The notes below the pieces were generated by a model that was given only the letters and a program-made list of their open reading frames with translations, had not been told where the DNA came from and searched no databases. The translations under genes and the position numbers were made by a program. Positions 44,455 through 55,099 of a DNA stretch of 64,000 bases are shown here, in pieces. The first letter of the stretch is position 1, and each line of letters starts with the position of its first letter. The DNA comes from Methylocystaceae bacterium (GTDB taxonomy: Bacteria > Pseudomonadota > Alphaproteobacteria > Rhizobiales > Beijerinckiaceae): positions 37,321 to 101,320 of the forward strand of contig WSXZ01000006.1 of NCBI GenBank assembly GCA_009773555.1, in the 5' to 3' direction.

Positions 44455-45600
44455 TCAAGCCGCCTCCTGTACGGCGCATGTATTCAGCAACGGCCCTAAC
44501 AGGCTCGCCGCGAGATGGCGCACGACCGGAACGACGACGCCATCACCGGTCAGATGATAGGCGTCGCTGTAGGTCGCGGGGAGCAAATAATCTTCCGGCA
44601 GTCCCATCAGCCGCGCGGTTTCGCGCGCCGACATCAGCCGCGAGCGCACCCTGCCCTTGTCGACGACCAGCACATATTGCCGGCTGGAGCCGCCGGCCGG
44701 CGTACGCAGGCAGCCTGCGATATCGTCGAAACGCGCCTCGGCGCGCTGGACCTTTGCGCCATGCTGATAGCGCGTGCGGCGATAGAGCGTTCCCACCATT
44801 TTGCGCCCGGCGCGTTTCGCCTCGGCGATCTTTGCGAGATTGACGTCGCTCATCATGGCGATGAGCGCATTTGTCTCGCTTACGCTATGCCACGCCGCAT
44901 CCGTCGGAGCGTCTTCAATCGCGTCGATCAGCGCTGTATTGCGCAGCGGCGGCGCCGGCAAATTCCACCAGAGCCAGTTGTCGCGTAGCCGCTTCGGCAG
45001 GCGTTCATGCGCCGCGACAAGCGCGCGGGTGTGAAACGGCGCGTTTGCACTCTTCCTCATCAACGCAGAAGGAACCGCGACATCCTCTCGCGCCGCGATG
45101 ACGAACAGGCGCGGGCGCGATTGCGGAATGAACAGCGCCGCGTCGATGACCAAAGCGCCAAACCTGTATCGCTCCTTCGCCAGCGCCTCGCAGATTTTGG
45201 TAAAATCCTCGCCGCCATGCGAGGTGAGCGCACCGCAGACATTTTCGAGAACGATGAGCGACGGGGCTCGCCCCTCTTGGCGCAGCGCCTTCATCAGCGC
45301 CCAGAACGGCCAGAAGGTCCCCGATCGCTCGCCGGCCAGTCCAGCGCCGGCGCCGGCGAGCGACAGGTCCTGACAGGGGAAGGACGCCCAGACGAGATCG
45401 GCGCGGCCTGGCAATTGCGCTGTGGATAACTCGCGCACGTCGCCGACGTGCAGCGCCTCCCCGCCCCAATTGGCGCGGTAGCTTTCGGCTTTTTTGCGAT
45501 CGAAGTCATTGGCGAAAAGGCAGCGCCAGCCGTCGCCGAGACCGGCGCGGGCCATGCCGCCGCCGGCGAAGAATTCATAATAGGCAGGCCGATCATCCAT
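44455..45600 (-). CDS. DNA (cytosine-5-)-methyltransferase
   Basis: A 381-residue C5 methyltransferase. Motif I is YYEFFAGGGMARAGLGDGW, the catalytic cysteine is in VWASFPCQDLSLAGAGAGLA (motif IV), and IVLENVCGALTSHGGEDF holds motif VI. The target recognition domain is between about residues 200 and 310; motif IX-X follow (MSARETARLMGLPEDYLLPA). There is no restriction endonuclease next to it, so it is an orphan or solitary methylase paired with Vsr. The recognised sequence cannot be read from the protein. Confidence 0.92.
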   Translation of the reverse strand: MDDRPAYYEFFAGGGMARAGLGDGWRCLFANDFDRKKAESYRANWGGEALHVGDVRELSTAQLPGRADLVWASFPCQDLSLAGAGAGLAGERSGTFWPFWALMKALRQEGRAPSLIVLENVCGALTSHGGEDFTKICEALAKERYRFGALVIDAALFIPQSRPRLFVIAAREDVAVPSALMRKSANAPFHTRALVAAHERLPKRLRDNWLWWNLPAPPLRNTALIDAIEDAPTDAAWHSVSETNALIAMMSDVNLAKIAEAKRAGRKMVGTLYRRTRYQHGAKVQRAEARFDDIAGCLRTPAGGSSRQYVLVVDKGRVRSRLMSARETARLMGLPEDYLLPATYSDAYHLTGDGVVVPVVRHLAASLLGPLLNTCAVQEAA

Positions 45601-45824
45601 GCGCGATTCGCTCCAAGTGCAGCGTATCCGCCCGGCGCCGGCGCCGCGACCCGAAAAGAAGGGTGACGGCTTTGCGAACGCGAAGCCGAGAACACTGTCA
45701 CATAGGTTTTATGCTTCTGTGATTGGGAAAACTCCCGACCTGCTGGCTGGGTCAACCGGGGCGACAGCTTCGCGCAGGCGCTGCCTGACGCACCTGCGCC
45801 TGCTCAGCGATGATGGAGTAAATA

Positions 45825-46133
45825 ATGAAAAAGTTCCTGCCTCTCTTAGCGCTGATTTTATCGCCAGCCTTTGCTCACGCGGAGGAGGCCTTCGACTGCA
45901 ATAAGAAGTTCGACGGCGAGGTCGAATGCAAGGTCAAGAAGGACAAGGTCGCGGTTAAAGCCGTGGCGATCGACGGCGGCGAATGCACAGCGCCGAACGA
46001 TCCCAAGGTTTATGGCAAGGTCATGACCAAGGGCGATAAGTTCAAGCTGCCCGGCGCGCATGACTGCTTTTACGTCAGCGGATTCACCATCACGACGACG
46101 GACGGCAAGACCCAAAAGTTTTACGCCTTCTAA
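45825..46133 (+). CDS. Small periplasmic protein of unknown function
   Basis: A 102-residue protein with signal peptide (MKKFLPLLALILSPAFAHA, cut after AHA). The mature part has four cysteines (FDCNKKF, ECKVKK, GGECTAP, HDCFYV), probably two disulphides, and Lys/Thr-rich strands (FTITTTDGKTQKFYAF). No family is recognised. ATGGAG precedes the ATG. It converges on rnj with a shared hairpin between. Confidence 0.72.
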   Translation: MKKFLPLLALILSPAFAHAEEAFDCNKKFDGEVECKVKKDKVAVKAVAIDGGECTAPNDPKVYGKVMTKGDKFKLPGAHDCFYVSGFTITTTDGKTQKFYAF

Positions 46134-46141
46134 AAGGCGAT

Positions 46142-46169
46142 CCACCTGAGCGCGCCGCCGCTCAGGTGG
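46142..46169. terminator. Bidirectional hairpin terminator
   Basis: A perfect 11-bp stem (CCACCTGAGCG/CGCTCAGGTGG) with a 6-base loop lies between the small periplasmic gene and rnj, and contains the rnj-frame stop codon. On the minus strand it is followed by GATCGCCTTTTAG, giving a short T stretch; the plus side lacks T residues. Confidence 0.7.
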
Positions 46170-47795
46170 CCACGACCATCACATGCACGGTCGGCTTCTT
46201 GCCCCAGACGGACGACACCGCGCCGCGCACCGCGCGCTCAATCGCCTTCGAAACGGCGTCGGCGTCGCGGCGGCGCGGACGCGACAATCCCTCGAAAGCC
46301 GCGAACAGCGCCTCGTCAATGACTTCGCCCATCTCTTCGCCGAATTTGCCGCGCTTCGGCACCCCGGCGAAGACGACGTCCGGATCGCCGACAAGCTCGC
46401 CCTTGCGGTCGACCGCCAGCGCGATGGAAATGACGCCGGTGACAGAGAGGCGCAAGCGGTCGCGCACGGCATCAGCCGGCCGTGCGGGGCCTTGCCGATA
46501 ATGCCCGGCGCACCGGGCGCCAGTCGCACGATGTCGCCGTTGCGCGCCGAGACGACTTGCGACACGCCATGCGACTTGGCGAAGGCTGCATGCGCTGTGA
46601 GATGATGCGCCTCGCCATGCGCCGGGATGGCGATCTGCGGCCGGATCCATTCGTACATTTGCGTGACTTCGCCGCGCCGCGGATGGCCTGAACAATGCAC
46701 GAGGTGGTCGTGGTCGGTGATGACCTCGACGCCGATGTCGCAGAGCGCGTTGATGACGCGAAGGACCTCGCGCGCATTTCCGGGAATGACGCGCGACGAA
46801 AAGATCACCCGATCGCCGGCGACAAGCTTGATCGCCGGATGTTCGTTCACCGCCGCCCGCGCCATGGCGGCGCGAGTTTCGCCCTGGCTTCCGGTCGCGA
46901 TGACGACGGTCTTGTCGCGCGGCAAGGTCGGCAGCAATTCGGGCGCGTGAAATCCGGGCAACCCATCGAGATAACCGCAGTCTCGCGCGACCTGGATGGC
47001 GCGATCCATCGCCCTCCCGGCGACGACGACGGTGCGCCCGCAGGCCTGCGCCGCCTCGCCGATGCCGCGCAGCCGCGCGATATTGGACGCGAAGGTGGTG
47101 ACCAGCACCCGGCCCGGGGCTTCGGCGATCAGCGTGCGCAACGTGCGCGCGACATCGGCTTCCGAAAAACTGTCGCCCTCGCGCAGGATGTTGGTCGAGT
47201 CGCAGATGAGCGCCGTGACGCCCTCGTCGCCGAGCGCGCGGAGCCGCGCCTCGTCGATCCGCGTCCCGACGCCGGGCTGCGGATCGATCTTCCAGTCGCC
47301 GGTGTGGACCAGCAGGCCGAGCGGCGTTCGGATCGCGAGCGCATTCGCTTCCGGAATCGAATGCGCGACCGCGACATATTCGACTTCGAATGGATCGAGA
47401 TCGAGCTTTGCGCCGGCATGCGTCAGGGAAATGTCGATCTTCGGCGCGCCAGGTTCGTTCAACCGCCGCACTTCAAGGAGACCCGCCGCGAAGGGCGTGG
47501 CGAAGACCCGGCATTTGAGCCGCGGCCATAAGGTCGCGAGCCCGCCGATATGATCCTCATGCGCATGAGTGATGCAAATGCCGACAAGATCGCGCGCGAT
47601 CTTCTCGACGAAGGCGATGTCGGCGAAGACAAGGTCGACGCCGGGAGCCTCCGGCCCCGGAAAGCCGAGTCCGCAGTCGACCATCAACCATTTGCGCGCT
47701 TTCGGCGGCCCGTAGCCGTAGAGCGCCATGTTCATGCCAATTTCGCCCAAGCCGCCGAGCGGCACGAAGACGAGGTCTGCTTCCGGCGTCGTCAT
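46162..47795 (-). pseudogene. rnj: Ribonuclease J, frame broken in the C-terminal domain
   Basis: The N-terminal 440 residues are intact: the zinc motif ITHAHEDHIGG, HTGDWKIDPQPG, and the beta-CASP part with VIATGSQGE and HCSGHPRRGEVTQMYEWIRP. The frame is right as far as GIIGKAPHGRL (about 46490). The family C-terminus then continues in another frame with AVRDRLRLSVTGVISIALAV, and ends in SSVWGKKPTVHVMVVAT at 46162. About ten residues typical of the join are missing, so a small deletion (net loss of one base modulo three) is likely. The first frame stays open to 46179, with a scrambled Arg/Ser-rich tail. RNase J matures rRNA and mRNA 5' ends. The start overlaps birA's stop by four bases. Confidence 0.82.
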
Positions 47796-48595
47796 GCGAC
47801 GCCTCCCGCCGCGGTCTGCCGCGGGCCGAGCGACACGTCGCCCGCCTCGATGAGGCGCTCGCCGTCTCGCGTCGCCAAAACAAGCCGGCCGATCGGGTCG
47901 ATCGTCGCGAGGCGTCCCTCGACGGTCTCGCGCGGCAGCTCAACGCGAATGTGGGCGCCGATATAGGCGGCGTCCTTGAGCCAAGCGTCTCGGATGCGGG
48001 CGAAGCCCTCGCCGCCCCGCCAAAGATCAAGCGTTTCGAAGAGCGCGTCCGACAGATGCGTCAAGAGCGTCGCAGCGTCCGGCGCGCTCGGCCCGATTGA
48101 CGCCAGCGCACGCGCTTCAAAGGGCAGATCGCGCGGCGCCTCGGCGCAGTTGACGCCGAGGCCAATGATCGCGACCGAGGCGCGCGGCGCGCGCGCATCG
48201 CCTGTCGGCACGCCGACATTCTCAAGCAAAATCCCGCCGAGCTTGGCGCCCTCGAGCAGGAGATCATTCGGCCATTTCAGCGCAAAGCGGCCAGCGTCCC
48301 CCGTCGCGGCGCGCAGGCCGCGGATGGCCGCGACGCCCGCCACGAAGCCGAGCTGCGGCGCCACGGCGGCTTCGCCGAAATCGCCAAGAACAAGGCTCGC
48401 ATGAAGATTGCCAGGAGGCGAAATCCAGTCGCGTCCGAGACGGCCATGGCCGCGCGTCTGCCGCGCGGCGACCACCCATAACGGTCCGCGCTCGCCCGCC
48501 TCGATCAAACGTCGGGCTTCGTCATTGGTCGAATCGACGCTCTCCAGCGCGAGGAGGCGCACGCCGCGGGCGCGCGCCAATGATCCCAACTCCAC
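47792..48595 (-). CDS. birA: Biotin-[acetyl-CoA-carboxylase] ligase (no DNA-binding domain)
   Basis: A 267-residue ligase that adds biotin to acetyl-CoA carboxylase. The biotinyl-AMP loop is RQTRGHGRLGRDW, with ALKWPNDLLLEGAKLGGILL and IIGLGVNCAEAPR following. It lacks the N-terminal HTH of E. coli BirA, so it is not a repressor. A GTG start follows GGGAGGTAA. It is downstream of nuoN and upstream of rnj in an order common in Hyphomicrobiales. Confidence 0.94.
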   Translation of the reverse strand: MELGSLARARGVRLLALESVDSTNDEARRLIEAGERGPLWVVAARQTRGHGRLGRDWISPPGNLHASLVLGDFGEAAVAPQLGFVAGVAAIRGLRAATGDAGRFALKWPNDLLLEGAKLGGILLENVGVPTGDARAPRASVAIIGLGVNCAEAPRDLPFEARALASIGPSAPDAATLLTHLSDALFETLDLWRGGEGFARIRDAWLKDAAYIGAHIRVELPRETVEGRLATIDPIGRLVLATRDGERLIEAGDVSLGPRQTAAGGVA

Positions 48596-48610
48596 GCGCG
48601 AATTACCTCC

Positions 48611-50044
48611 CTAGAAAAGCGACTTCGCCGCCGCCGCCGCCGCATCCATGACTGGGGAGGGATAGACCCAAAATCCAAGCAGCGCCAGCGTGGAAGCGCC
48701 AAGCACGGCGCGCAGCGCCATCGGCGCGCGGTCGAAGGCCGGCGCCGGCTCATCAAAATACATGACCTTGACGACCCGCAGATAGTAATAGGCCGCGACC
48801 GCGCTCGCCAGGACGCCGATGACCGCAAGGCCAAAGAGGCCAGCGTCCACCGCGGCGAGGAGCACGTAATATTTGGCGAAAAAGCCTGCGAGCGGCGGAA
48901 CGCCGGCAAGCGAGAACATCAGCATCGCCAGGAAGAAGGCCATCCAGCCGTTGGTGCGCGACAGGCCGGCGAGGTCGGAGACATTCTCAACATATCTGCC
49001 TTCGACCCGCATCGCGAGAATGGCGGCGAAGGTCCCGAGCGTCATGATCAGATAGATCGTGAGGTAGATCGCGACGCCGCGCACGCCCGCCTCGTCGCCC
49101 GCAGCGAGACCGATCAGCGCAAAGCCCATATGGCCGATCGAGGAATAGGCCATCAGCCGCTTGATGTTCTCCTGTCCGATGGCCGCGAAAGAGCCGAGCA
49201 GCATCGAAGCGATGGCGATGAAGATGATGATCTGGCGCCATTGGTCTTTCACGCCGGGAAAGGCGGTGATGACAATGCGCACGGTGATCGCCACCGCCGC
49301 CATCTTGGCGGCCGAAGCGAAGAAGGCGGTGACCGGCGTCGGCGCGCCCTGATAGACGTCTGGCGTCCACATATGGAACGGCGCCGCCGACATTTTAAAG
49401 GCGAGCGCGGCCAGGACGAAGACAAGCCCGAAGATCACGCCGATCGGCGCCGAGGTCGAGACGACCGCCGCGATCCCGGCGAAAGACACTGTCCCCGCGA
49501 AGCCATAGAGCAGCGATGCGCCGTAAAGCATCATGCCGGAAGAGAGCGCGCCGAGGACGAAATATTTCAGCCCGGCCTCCGACGATCGCCCGTCGTCGCG
49601 CGCAAAGGCCGCCATGACATAGAGCGCCAGCGACATCAGTTCGAGGCCGAGATAGAGCGCGATGAGATTATCGGCCGAAATCAGCAGCAACATGCCGAGC
49701 GTCGAGAGAATGATGAGCACCGGATACTCGAATTTCTCGAGTCCGTTGCGTTGCAGCCAGTCGACGGACAGCAGAATCGACACGATCGCGCCGATGAGCG
49801 TCAGCGCTTTCATGAAGCGCGAGAACCCGTCGTCGATATAGGCGCCGTCGAAGATGCTCGTGTCGGGCGTGCTCGACAGCGCAATCGCGACCAAGGCGAG
49901 ACCCAGAATGCCGACGGCCATTTCGTCGACGAGGCCAAAACCGCGCTCGCCTCGGAAGGCGCCGATGAGGATCAGCGCCATCACGCCGACGGCGAGAATG
50001 GTCTCGGGAAGAAAATGATGCGCGAGTTGAACGAAAAAGGGCAT
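48611..50044 (-). CDS. nuoN: NADH-quinone oxidoreductase subunit N
   Basis: A 477-residue antiporter-like membrane subunit of complex I, with about 14 spans. Family blocks: YPVLIILSTLGMLLLISADN, EAGLKYFVLGALSSGMMLYG with the essential lysine, and IGQENIKRLMAYSSIGHMGF. It carries one of the proton channels. It is the last nuo gene, 15 bases after nuoM-side spacing and followed by birA. Confidence 0.97.
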   Translation of the reverse strand: MPFFVQLAHHFLPETILAVGVMALILIGAFRGERGFGLVDEMAVGILGLALVAIALSSTPDTSIFDGAYIDDGFSRFMKALTLIGAIVSILLSVDWLQRNGLEKFEYPVLIILSTLGMLLLISADNLIALYLGLELMSLALYVMAAFARDDGRSSEAGLKYFVLGALSSGMMLYGASLLYGFAGTVSFAGIAAVVSTSAPIGVIFGLVFVLAALAFKMSAAPFHMWTPDVYQGAPTPVTAFFASAAKMAAVAITVRIVITAFPGVKDQWRQIIIFIAIASMLLGSFAAIGQENIKRLMAYSSIGHMGFALIGLAAGDEAGVRGVAIYLTIYLIMTLGTFAAILAMRVEGRYVENVSDLAGLSRTNGWMAFFLAMLMFSLAGVPPLAGFFAKYYVLLAAVDAGLFGLAVIGVLASAVAAYYYLRVVKVMYFDEPAPAFDRAPMALRAVLGASTLALLGFWVYPSPVMDAAAAAAKSLF

Positions 50045-50057
50045 CGTCAGCGATCCG

Positions 50058-51566
50058 TCATTGGCCAGCGGCCGCGAGCTTAACCGCGTCGATGAGCGCC
50101 GTATGGGTCTGGATGAGATTGTCGACCGACGCCTGCGTCGCGTTCAGAATGGCCTGCGGCTGTATGCCGTAGTAAAGCGTGAGCAGAACAAGCGGCGTGA
50201 AGATCGCAATCTCGCGCGGCGTCAGATCGGTGATGTTCTTGAGGCTGGCCTTGTCCAAGACGCCGAAGATCACGCGGCGGTAGAGATAGAGCGCATAAGC
50301 CGCAGACAGAACGACGCCGCTCGTCGCGATCAGCGCGACCCAGCTATTCGCCTGGAATGCGCCGGTCAGCGACAGGAATTCGCCGATGAAGCCCGTCGTT
50401 CCCGGCAGGCCGACATTCGCCATGGTGAACAGCATGAACACGAAGGCGTAGATCGGCATGCGGTTGACGAGGCCGCCATAGGCGGAGATCTCACGCGTAT
50501 GCATGCGGTCGTAGATCACGCCGACGCAAAGGAACAGCGCGCCGGAGACGAGGCCGTGCGAGATCATCTGGAAGATCGCGCCCTGCATGCCTTGCGCATT
50601 GAGCGTGAAGAGGCCCATCGTGACGAAGCCCATATGCGCGACCGACGAATAGGCGATGAGCTTCTTGATGTCTTCCTGAACGAGCGCGACGAGCGAGGTG
50701 TAGACGATCGCGATCACTGACAGCGCATAGATCAGCGGCGCGAAATTGGTCGAAGCGTCGGGAAACATCGGCAGCGAGAATCGGATGAAGCCGTAGCCGC
50801 CCATCTTCAGGAGAATCGCCGCCAGGATCACGGAGCCCGCCGTCGGCGCCTCGACATGCGCGTCGGGCAGCCAGGTATGCACCGGCCACATCGGCATCTT
50901 CACGGCGAAGGACGCGAAGAAGGCGAGCCACAGCCAGGTCTGCATCTCCTTGGGGAAGTCGGTATGCAGCAGTACCGTGATGTCGGTCGTGCCGGCCTTG
51001 CCGTACATGGCGAGGATCGCGACCAGCATGAGGAGCGAACCGACGAGCGTGTAGAGAAAGAATTTGAAGCTCGCGTAGACGCGCCGCTTGCCGCCCCAGA
51101 TTCCGATGATGAGAAACATCGGGATGAGGCCGCCCTCGAAGAAGAGATAGAACAGCACGATGTCGAGCGCGCAGAAGACGCCGATCATCAGCGTCTCGAG
51201 CACGAGGAAGGCGATCATATATTCCTTCACGCGCTTCTGGATCGAGTCCCAGGAGGCGAGAATGGCGAAGGGCATCAGGAAGGTCGTCAGCAGCACGAAG
51301 GGCATCGAAAAGCCGTCGACGCCCATCTTGTAGACAAGGCCCGAGCCAAGCCAGTTTTTCTCCTCGACGAACTGGAACGCCGCGCTTGTCGTGTCGAAGC
51401 CGGACCAAATGACGAGCGACAGCGCGAAGGTCGCGAGCGTCGTCGCCAACGTCGCCCATCGGATATTGCGCAAGCTTGCTTCATCGTCGCCCTTCTGCGT
51501 GAGCAGGAAGGCGACGCCGACCAGCGGCAGAAAGGTGACGCCGGAGAGAATGCCGAAACCAAACAT
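50058..51566 (-). CDS. nuoM: NADH-quinone oxidoreductase subunit M
   Basis: A 502-residue antiporter-like subunit. Blocks: [20 protein letters not shown] with the glutamate in helix 5, [19 protein letters not shown] and [20 protein letters not shown]. One base of overlap with the end of nuoL (ATG within TGATG) means tight coupling. Confidence 0.97.
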   Translation of the reverse strand: MFGFGILSGVTFLPLVGVAFLLTQKGDDEASLRNIRWATLATTLATFALSLVIWSGFDTTSAAFQFVEEKNWLGSGLVYKMGVDGFSMPFVLLTTFLMPFAILASWDSIQKRVKEYMIAFLVLETLMIGVFCALDIVLFYLFFEGGLIPMFLIIGIWGGKRRVYASFKFFLYTLVGSLLMLVAILAMYGKAGTTDITVLLHTDFPKEMQTWLWLAFFASFAVKMPMWPVHTWLPDAHVEAPTAGSVILAAILLKMGGYGFIRFSLPMFPDASTNFAPLIYALSVIAIVYTSLVALVQEDIKKLIAYSSVAHMGFVTMGLFTLNAQGMQGAIFQMISHGLVSGALFLCVGVIYDRMHTREISAYGGLVNRMPIYAFVFMLFTMANVGLPGTTGFIGEFLSLTGAFQANSWVALIATSGVVLSAAYALYLYRRVIFGVLDKASLKNITDLTPREIAIFTPLVLLTLYYGIQPQAILNATQASVDNLIQTHTALIDAVKLAAAGQ

Positions 51567-53617
51567 CAGCGCAGCCCCCCGGCGATGAAATAGGTGACGA
51601 CCGCCGCGACGCCGATGAGCATGGCGAAGGCGTAGTGATAGACGTAGCCGGTCTGCAAGCGCACCGCGAGCTTGGCGCCATCGGCGACTCTCGCCGCCAC
51701 CCCGTCAGGCCCGAGGCCGTCGATAATCGCGCCGTCGCCGCCCTTCCAGAACATTCTGCCAAGAGCGAAGGCGGGCCGAACGAACAGGAAGTCGTAGAGT
51801 TCGTCGAAATACCATTTGTTGAGCAGGAACCGGTAAAGACGCGGGAAGGTCCTCGCCAGCGCCTGCGCGGTTCCCGGCTTCAGCACATAGAAATAGAGCG
51901 CAACGACGAAGCCCAGAGCCATCACCACGGTCGGCGCCAGACCGACGCCGAGCGCCACGTCGTGGAACTTATGGATGATGTGATTGTCGCGGCCGGTGAA
52001 GAGAGAGCCTTTCCAGAATTCATCGTAATCATGGCCGATGAAGTATTTGCCGAAGACGATGCCCGCGCCGAGAGCGCCGAGGCCGAGCACCGCCAGCGGC
52101 GCCAGCATGACGATCGGCGACTCGTGCGGCGCGTGATGGCCATGGTCGTCGTGGCCATGGCCATGGTCATGCGAATGATCCTGATGGGTTTGATCGGCAT
52201 CCGCATGGGCTAATTCTTGCGCCGTCGGCTCCTCATCTGCATGATCCGTTTGAACCGCAGAGTCTTTACGGGCGCCAAAGAAGGTCATGAACACCAGCCG
52301 CCAGGAATAGAACGAGGTCAGGCCGGCGGCGGCCACGGTCGCGACAAAGGCGAACATCGCTATGTGATGATGTTCGCTGGCTGCGTAGGCCGCTTCGATG
52401 ATCGCGTCCTTGGAATAGAAACCGGCGGTGAACGGGAAGCCCGTGAGCGCGAGCGTGCCGATGATCATCATCGCGAAGGTGAAGGGAATATCCTTACGCA
52501 GCCCGCCCATGTTGCGCATGTCCTGCTCGTGATGCATGGCGTGGATCACGGAGCCCGCGCCCAGGAAGAGCAGCGCCTTGAAGAAGGCGTGGGTGAAAAG
52601 ATGATAGACGCCGATGCTATAAGCGCCGACGCCTTCCGCAACGAACATATAGCCGAGCTGCGAGCAGGTCGAATAAGCGATCACGCGCTTGATGTCGTTT
52701 TGCACGAGGCCGACCGTCGCGGCGAAAATGGCCGTTACCGCCCCCACCAAGGTCACGAATTCGAGAGTCGCGGGCGCATATTCGAAAATCGGCGAAAGGC
52801 GCGCCACCATGAAGACGCCGGCCGTCACCATCGTCGCGGCGTGAATGAGCGCCGAGACGGGCGTCGGGCCTTCCATCGCATCCGGCAGCCAGGTGTGCAG
52901 CAGGAATTGCGCCGACTTGCCCATCGCGCCGATGAAGAGCAGGAAGGTGGCGAGCGTCAGCGCGTCGACATCCATGCCGAAGACATGGATCGTCTTGCCG
53001 GCAAGCCCCGGGACGGCGGCGAAGACCTCCTCAAAGCCAAGCGACTTCGTCAGCTGGAATACGAGGAAAATCCCAAGCGCGAAGCCAAAATCGCCGACGC
53101 GGTTGACGACGAAGGCCTTGATCGCGGCGGCGTTGGCCGAGGGCTTTTGATACCAGAAGCCGATGAGCAGATAGGACGCGAGTCCGACGCCCTCCCAGCC
53201 AAAGAACATCTGCACGAGATTGTCGGCCGTCACCAGCATCAGCATGGCGAAAGTGAACAGCGACAGATAAGCGAAGAAGCGCGGGCGATCCGGATCCTCG
53301 TGCATGTAGCCGATGGAATAGAGATGCACGAGGCTCGACACCGTGTTGACGACGACGAGCATCACCGCCGTCAGCGTGTCGACCCGCAGCGCCCAGTCGA
53401 CCTTGAGGTCGCCCACGGTCATCCAATTGCCGATGATCGGCGCATAGCCGTGATTGTGTCCGAGCGCGACGTCGAAAAAGACGACCCACGACAGCACGGC
53501 GCAGATCATCAAGAAGCCCGTCGTGACGAGTTCCGAGGCGCGCACCCCGATCCAAGGTCCGAGCGCGCCTGCGATCAGAAAGCCGACAAGCGGAAGAAAG
53601 ACGATGGCGTAAATCAT
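51566..53617 (-). CDS. nuoL: NADH-quinone oxidoreductase subunit L
   Basis: A 683-residue antiporter-like subunit with the long lateral helix. Blocks: [37 protein letters not shown] and [21 protein letters not shown] His/Asp-rich loop ([16 protein letters not shown]) lies at about residues 470-495, between transmembrane segments; such loops are seen in other Hyphomicrobiales NuoL and may bind metal, which is inference. Confidence 0.97.
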   Translation of the reverse strand: MIYAIVFLPLVGFLIAGALGPWIGVRASELVTTGFLMICAVLSWVVFFDVALGHNHGYAPIIGNWMTVGDLKVDWALRVDTLTAVMLVVVNTVSSLVHLYSIGYMHEDPDRPRFFAYLSLFTFAMLMLVTADNLVQMFFGWEGVGLASYLLIGFWYQKPSANAAAIKAFVVNRVGDFGFALGIFLVFQLTKSLGFEEVFAAVPGLAGKTIHVFGMDVDALTLATFLLFIGAMGKSAQFLLHTWLPDAMEGPTPVSALIHAATMVTAGVFMVARLSPIFEYAPATLEFVTLVGAVTAIFAATVGLVQNDIKRVIAYSTCSQLGYMFVAEGVGAYSIGVYHLFTHAFFKALLFLGAGSVIHAMHHEQDMRNMGGLRKDIPFTFAMMIIGTLALTGFPFTAGFYSKDAIIEAAYAASEHHHIAMFAFVATVAAAGLTSFYSWRLVFMTFFGARKDSAVQTDHADEEPTAQELAHADADQTHQDHSHDHGHGHDDHGHHAPHESPIVMLAPLAVLGLGALGAGIVFGKYFIGHDYDEFWKGSLFTGRDNHIIHKFHDVALGVGLAPTVVMALGFVVALYFYVLKPGTAQALARTFPRLYRFLLNKWYFDELYDFLFVRPAFALGRMFWKGGDGAIIDGLGPDGVAARVADGAKLAVRLQTGYVYHYAFAMLIGVAAVVTYFIAGGLR

Positions 53618-53625
53618 CGCTGGGG

Positions 53626-53937
53626 TCAGCCCTTCAAGGAATTGATGTCTTCGACGGCGATCGTGCCGCGGTTGCGATAGAAGGTAACGAGAATCGCGAG
53701 GCCGATCGCCGCCTCCGCCGCCGCGACGGTCAGCACGAAGAGCGCGAACACCTGACCCGTCAAATCGGCGAGCGACTGTGAGAAGGCGACGAAGTTCAGA
53801 TTGACCGCAAGCAGAATCAGCTCAACCGACATGAGGATGACGATGATGTTCTTGCGGTTGAGGATGATGCCGGCGACGCCGAGCGTGAACAGGACCGCCG
53901 CGACGACGAGGTAATGCGTAAGGCCAATGGTCAGCAT
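53626..53937 (-). CDS. nuoK: NADH-quinone oxidoreductase subunit K
   Basis: A 103-residue subunit with three spans. The glutamates that carry protons are in [20 protein letters not shown] and [17 protein letters not shown]. The ATG at 53937 matches the family start [10 protein letters not shown]; the frame is open upstream over nuoJ but that part is not nuoK. Confidence 0.96.
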   Translation of the reverse strand: MLTIGLTHYLVVAAVLFTLGVAGIILNRKNIIVILMSVELILLAVNLNFVAFSQSLADLTGQVFALFVLTVAAAEAAIGLAILVTFYRNRGTIAVEDINSLKG

Positions 53938-53948
53938 GGATGTCCTCG

Positions 53949-54551
53949 TTAGACGCCGGTCCGAAACGGAACTTTCTTGATCTCGATCACATTTTCGCGC
54001 GTGCGGGCGTTCTGCTCGTCGATCTTCTGCCGCTTGATGTTGGGCTTGTGATGCAGCGTCAGCACGATGGCGCCGATCATGGCGGTCAGCAGCACAAGCG
54101 CGGACGCCTGAAAGAAGATCACATATTTCGTGTAGAGGATCTGGCCGAGCGCCGCGGTGTTGCTCATTTGCGGAATGATCGGATTGGCGGCGGCGTCGGC
54201 GGCCGAAGGCGCCGAACTCCATCCGAGCGCGACGAAACCCAGTTCCGCGAGGACAACGACGCCGACCCCGACGCCGACCGGAAGATATTTGGCGAAGCCC
54301 TGCTTCAGCTCGGCGAAGTCGACGTCGAGCATCATGACGACGAAGAGGAACAGCACCGCGACCGCGCCGACATAGACGACGATCAGGATCATCGCCAGGA
54401 ACTCCGCGCCGGCGAGCAGAAACAGCCCCGCGCCATTGCAGAAGGCGAGGATGAGAAAGAGCACCGAGTGCACCGGATTGCGCGCGAAGATCACGACGCC
54501 GGCCGAGGCGATCATGATCGTGGCGAATAGGTAGAAAAATACGGCCTGCAC
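53949..54551 (-). CDS. nuoJ: NADH-quinone oxidoreductase subunit J
   Basis: A 200-residue membrane subunit. Family features: [40 protein letters not shown] and [20 protein letters not shown] with the pi-bulge region of helix 3. The start is a GTG at 54551 (VQAVFFYL); the open frame continues over nuoI in a meaningless translation. The Ala/Pro-rich loop at about residues 118-140 is somewhat long. Confidence 0.96.
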   Translation of the reverse strand: MQAVFFYLFATIMIASAGVVIFARNPVHSVLFLILAFCNGAGLFLLAGAEFLAMILIVVYVGAVAVLFLFVVMMLDVDFAELKQGFAKYLPVGVGVGVVVLAELGFVALGWSSAPSAADAAANPIIPQMSNTAALGQILYTKYVIFFQASALVLLTAMIGAIVLTLHHKPNIKRQKIDEQNARTRENVIEIKKVPFRTGV

Positions 54552-54603
54552 GTTCTTCGTCCTTACTGCGCCGATGCGGCGTGTTCGTTCGCTTCTCTTC
54601 GTG

Positions 54604-55092
54604 TTACCTGTACTGCGCGTCCATCGCGATGTTGCGCGCGATCTCGCGCTCCCAGCGGTCGCCGTTCTCGAGCAGACGCTCCTTGTTGTAGTAGAGCTCC
54701 TCGCGGGTCTCGACCGAGAATTCCGAATTGGGCCCCTCGACGATGGCGTCGACCGGGCAGGCTTCCTGGCAGTAGCCGCAATAGATGCATTTGACCATGT
54801 CGATGTCGTAGCGCGTCGTGCGGCGGGTGCCGTCGTTGCGGCGCGGTCCGGCTTCGATGGTGATCGCCTGCGCAGGACAGATCGCCTCGCACAGCTTGCA
54901 GGCGATGCAGCGCTCCTCGCCGTTGGGGTAGCGGCGCAGCGCATGCTCGCCGCGGTAGCGCGGCGACTGCGGATTCTTTTCGTGCGGATAGTTGATCGTC
55001 GCCTTCGGCTTGAAGAAGTAGCGCATCGACAGCAAAAATGCGCCGACGAACTCGGTGAGGAAGAGCGACTTGGCGGCTTGATCGAGTTTCAT
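54604..55092 (-). CDS. nuoI: NADH-quinone oxidoreductase subunit I
   Basis: A 162-residue peripheral-arm protein carrying two [4Fe-4S] clusters, N6a and N6b: [14 protein letters not shown] and [14 protein letters not shown]. It passes electrons from NuoG toward NuoB. An N-terminal amphipathic helix ([18 protein letters not shown]) lies on the membrane. Eight bases separate it from nuoH. Confidence 0.97.
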   Translation of the reverse strand: MKLDQAAKSLFLTEFVGAFLLSMRYFFKPKATINYPHEKNPQSPRYRGEHALRRYPNGEERCIACKLCEAICPAQAITIEAGPRRNDGTRRTTRYDIDMVKCIYCGYCQEACPVDAIVEGPNSEFSVETREELYYNKERLLENGDRWEREIARNIAMDAQYR

Positions 55093-55099
55093 GACGGCC

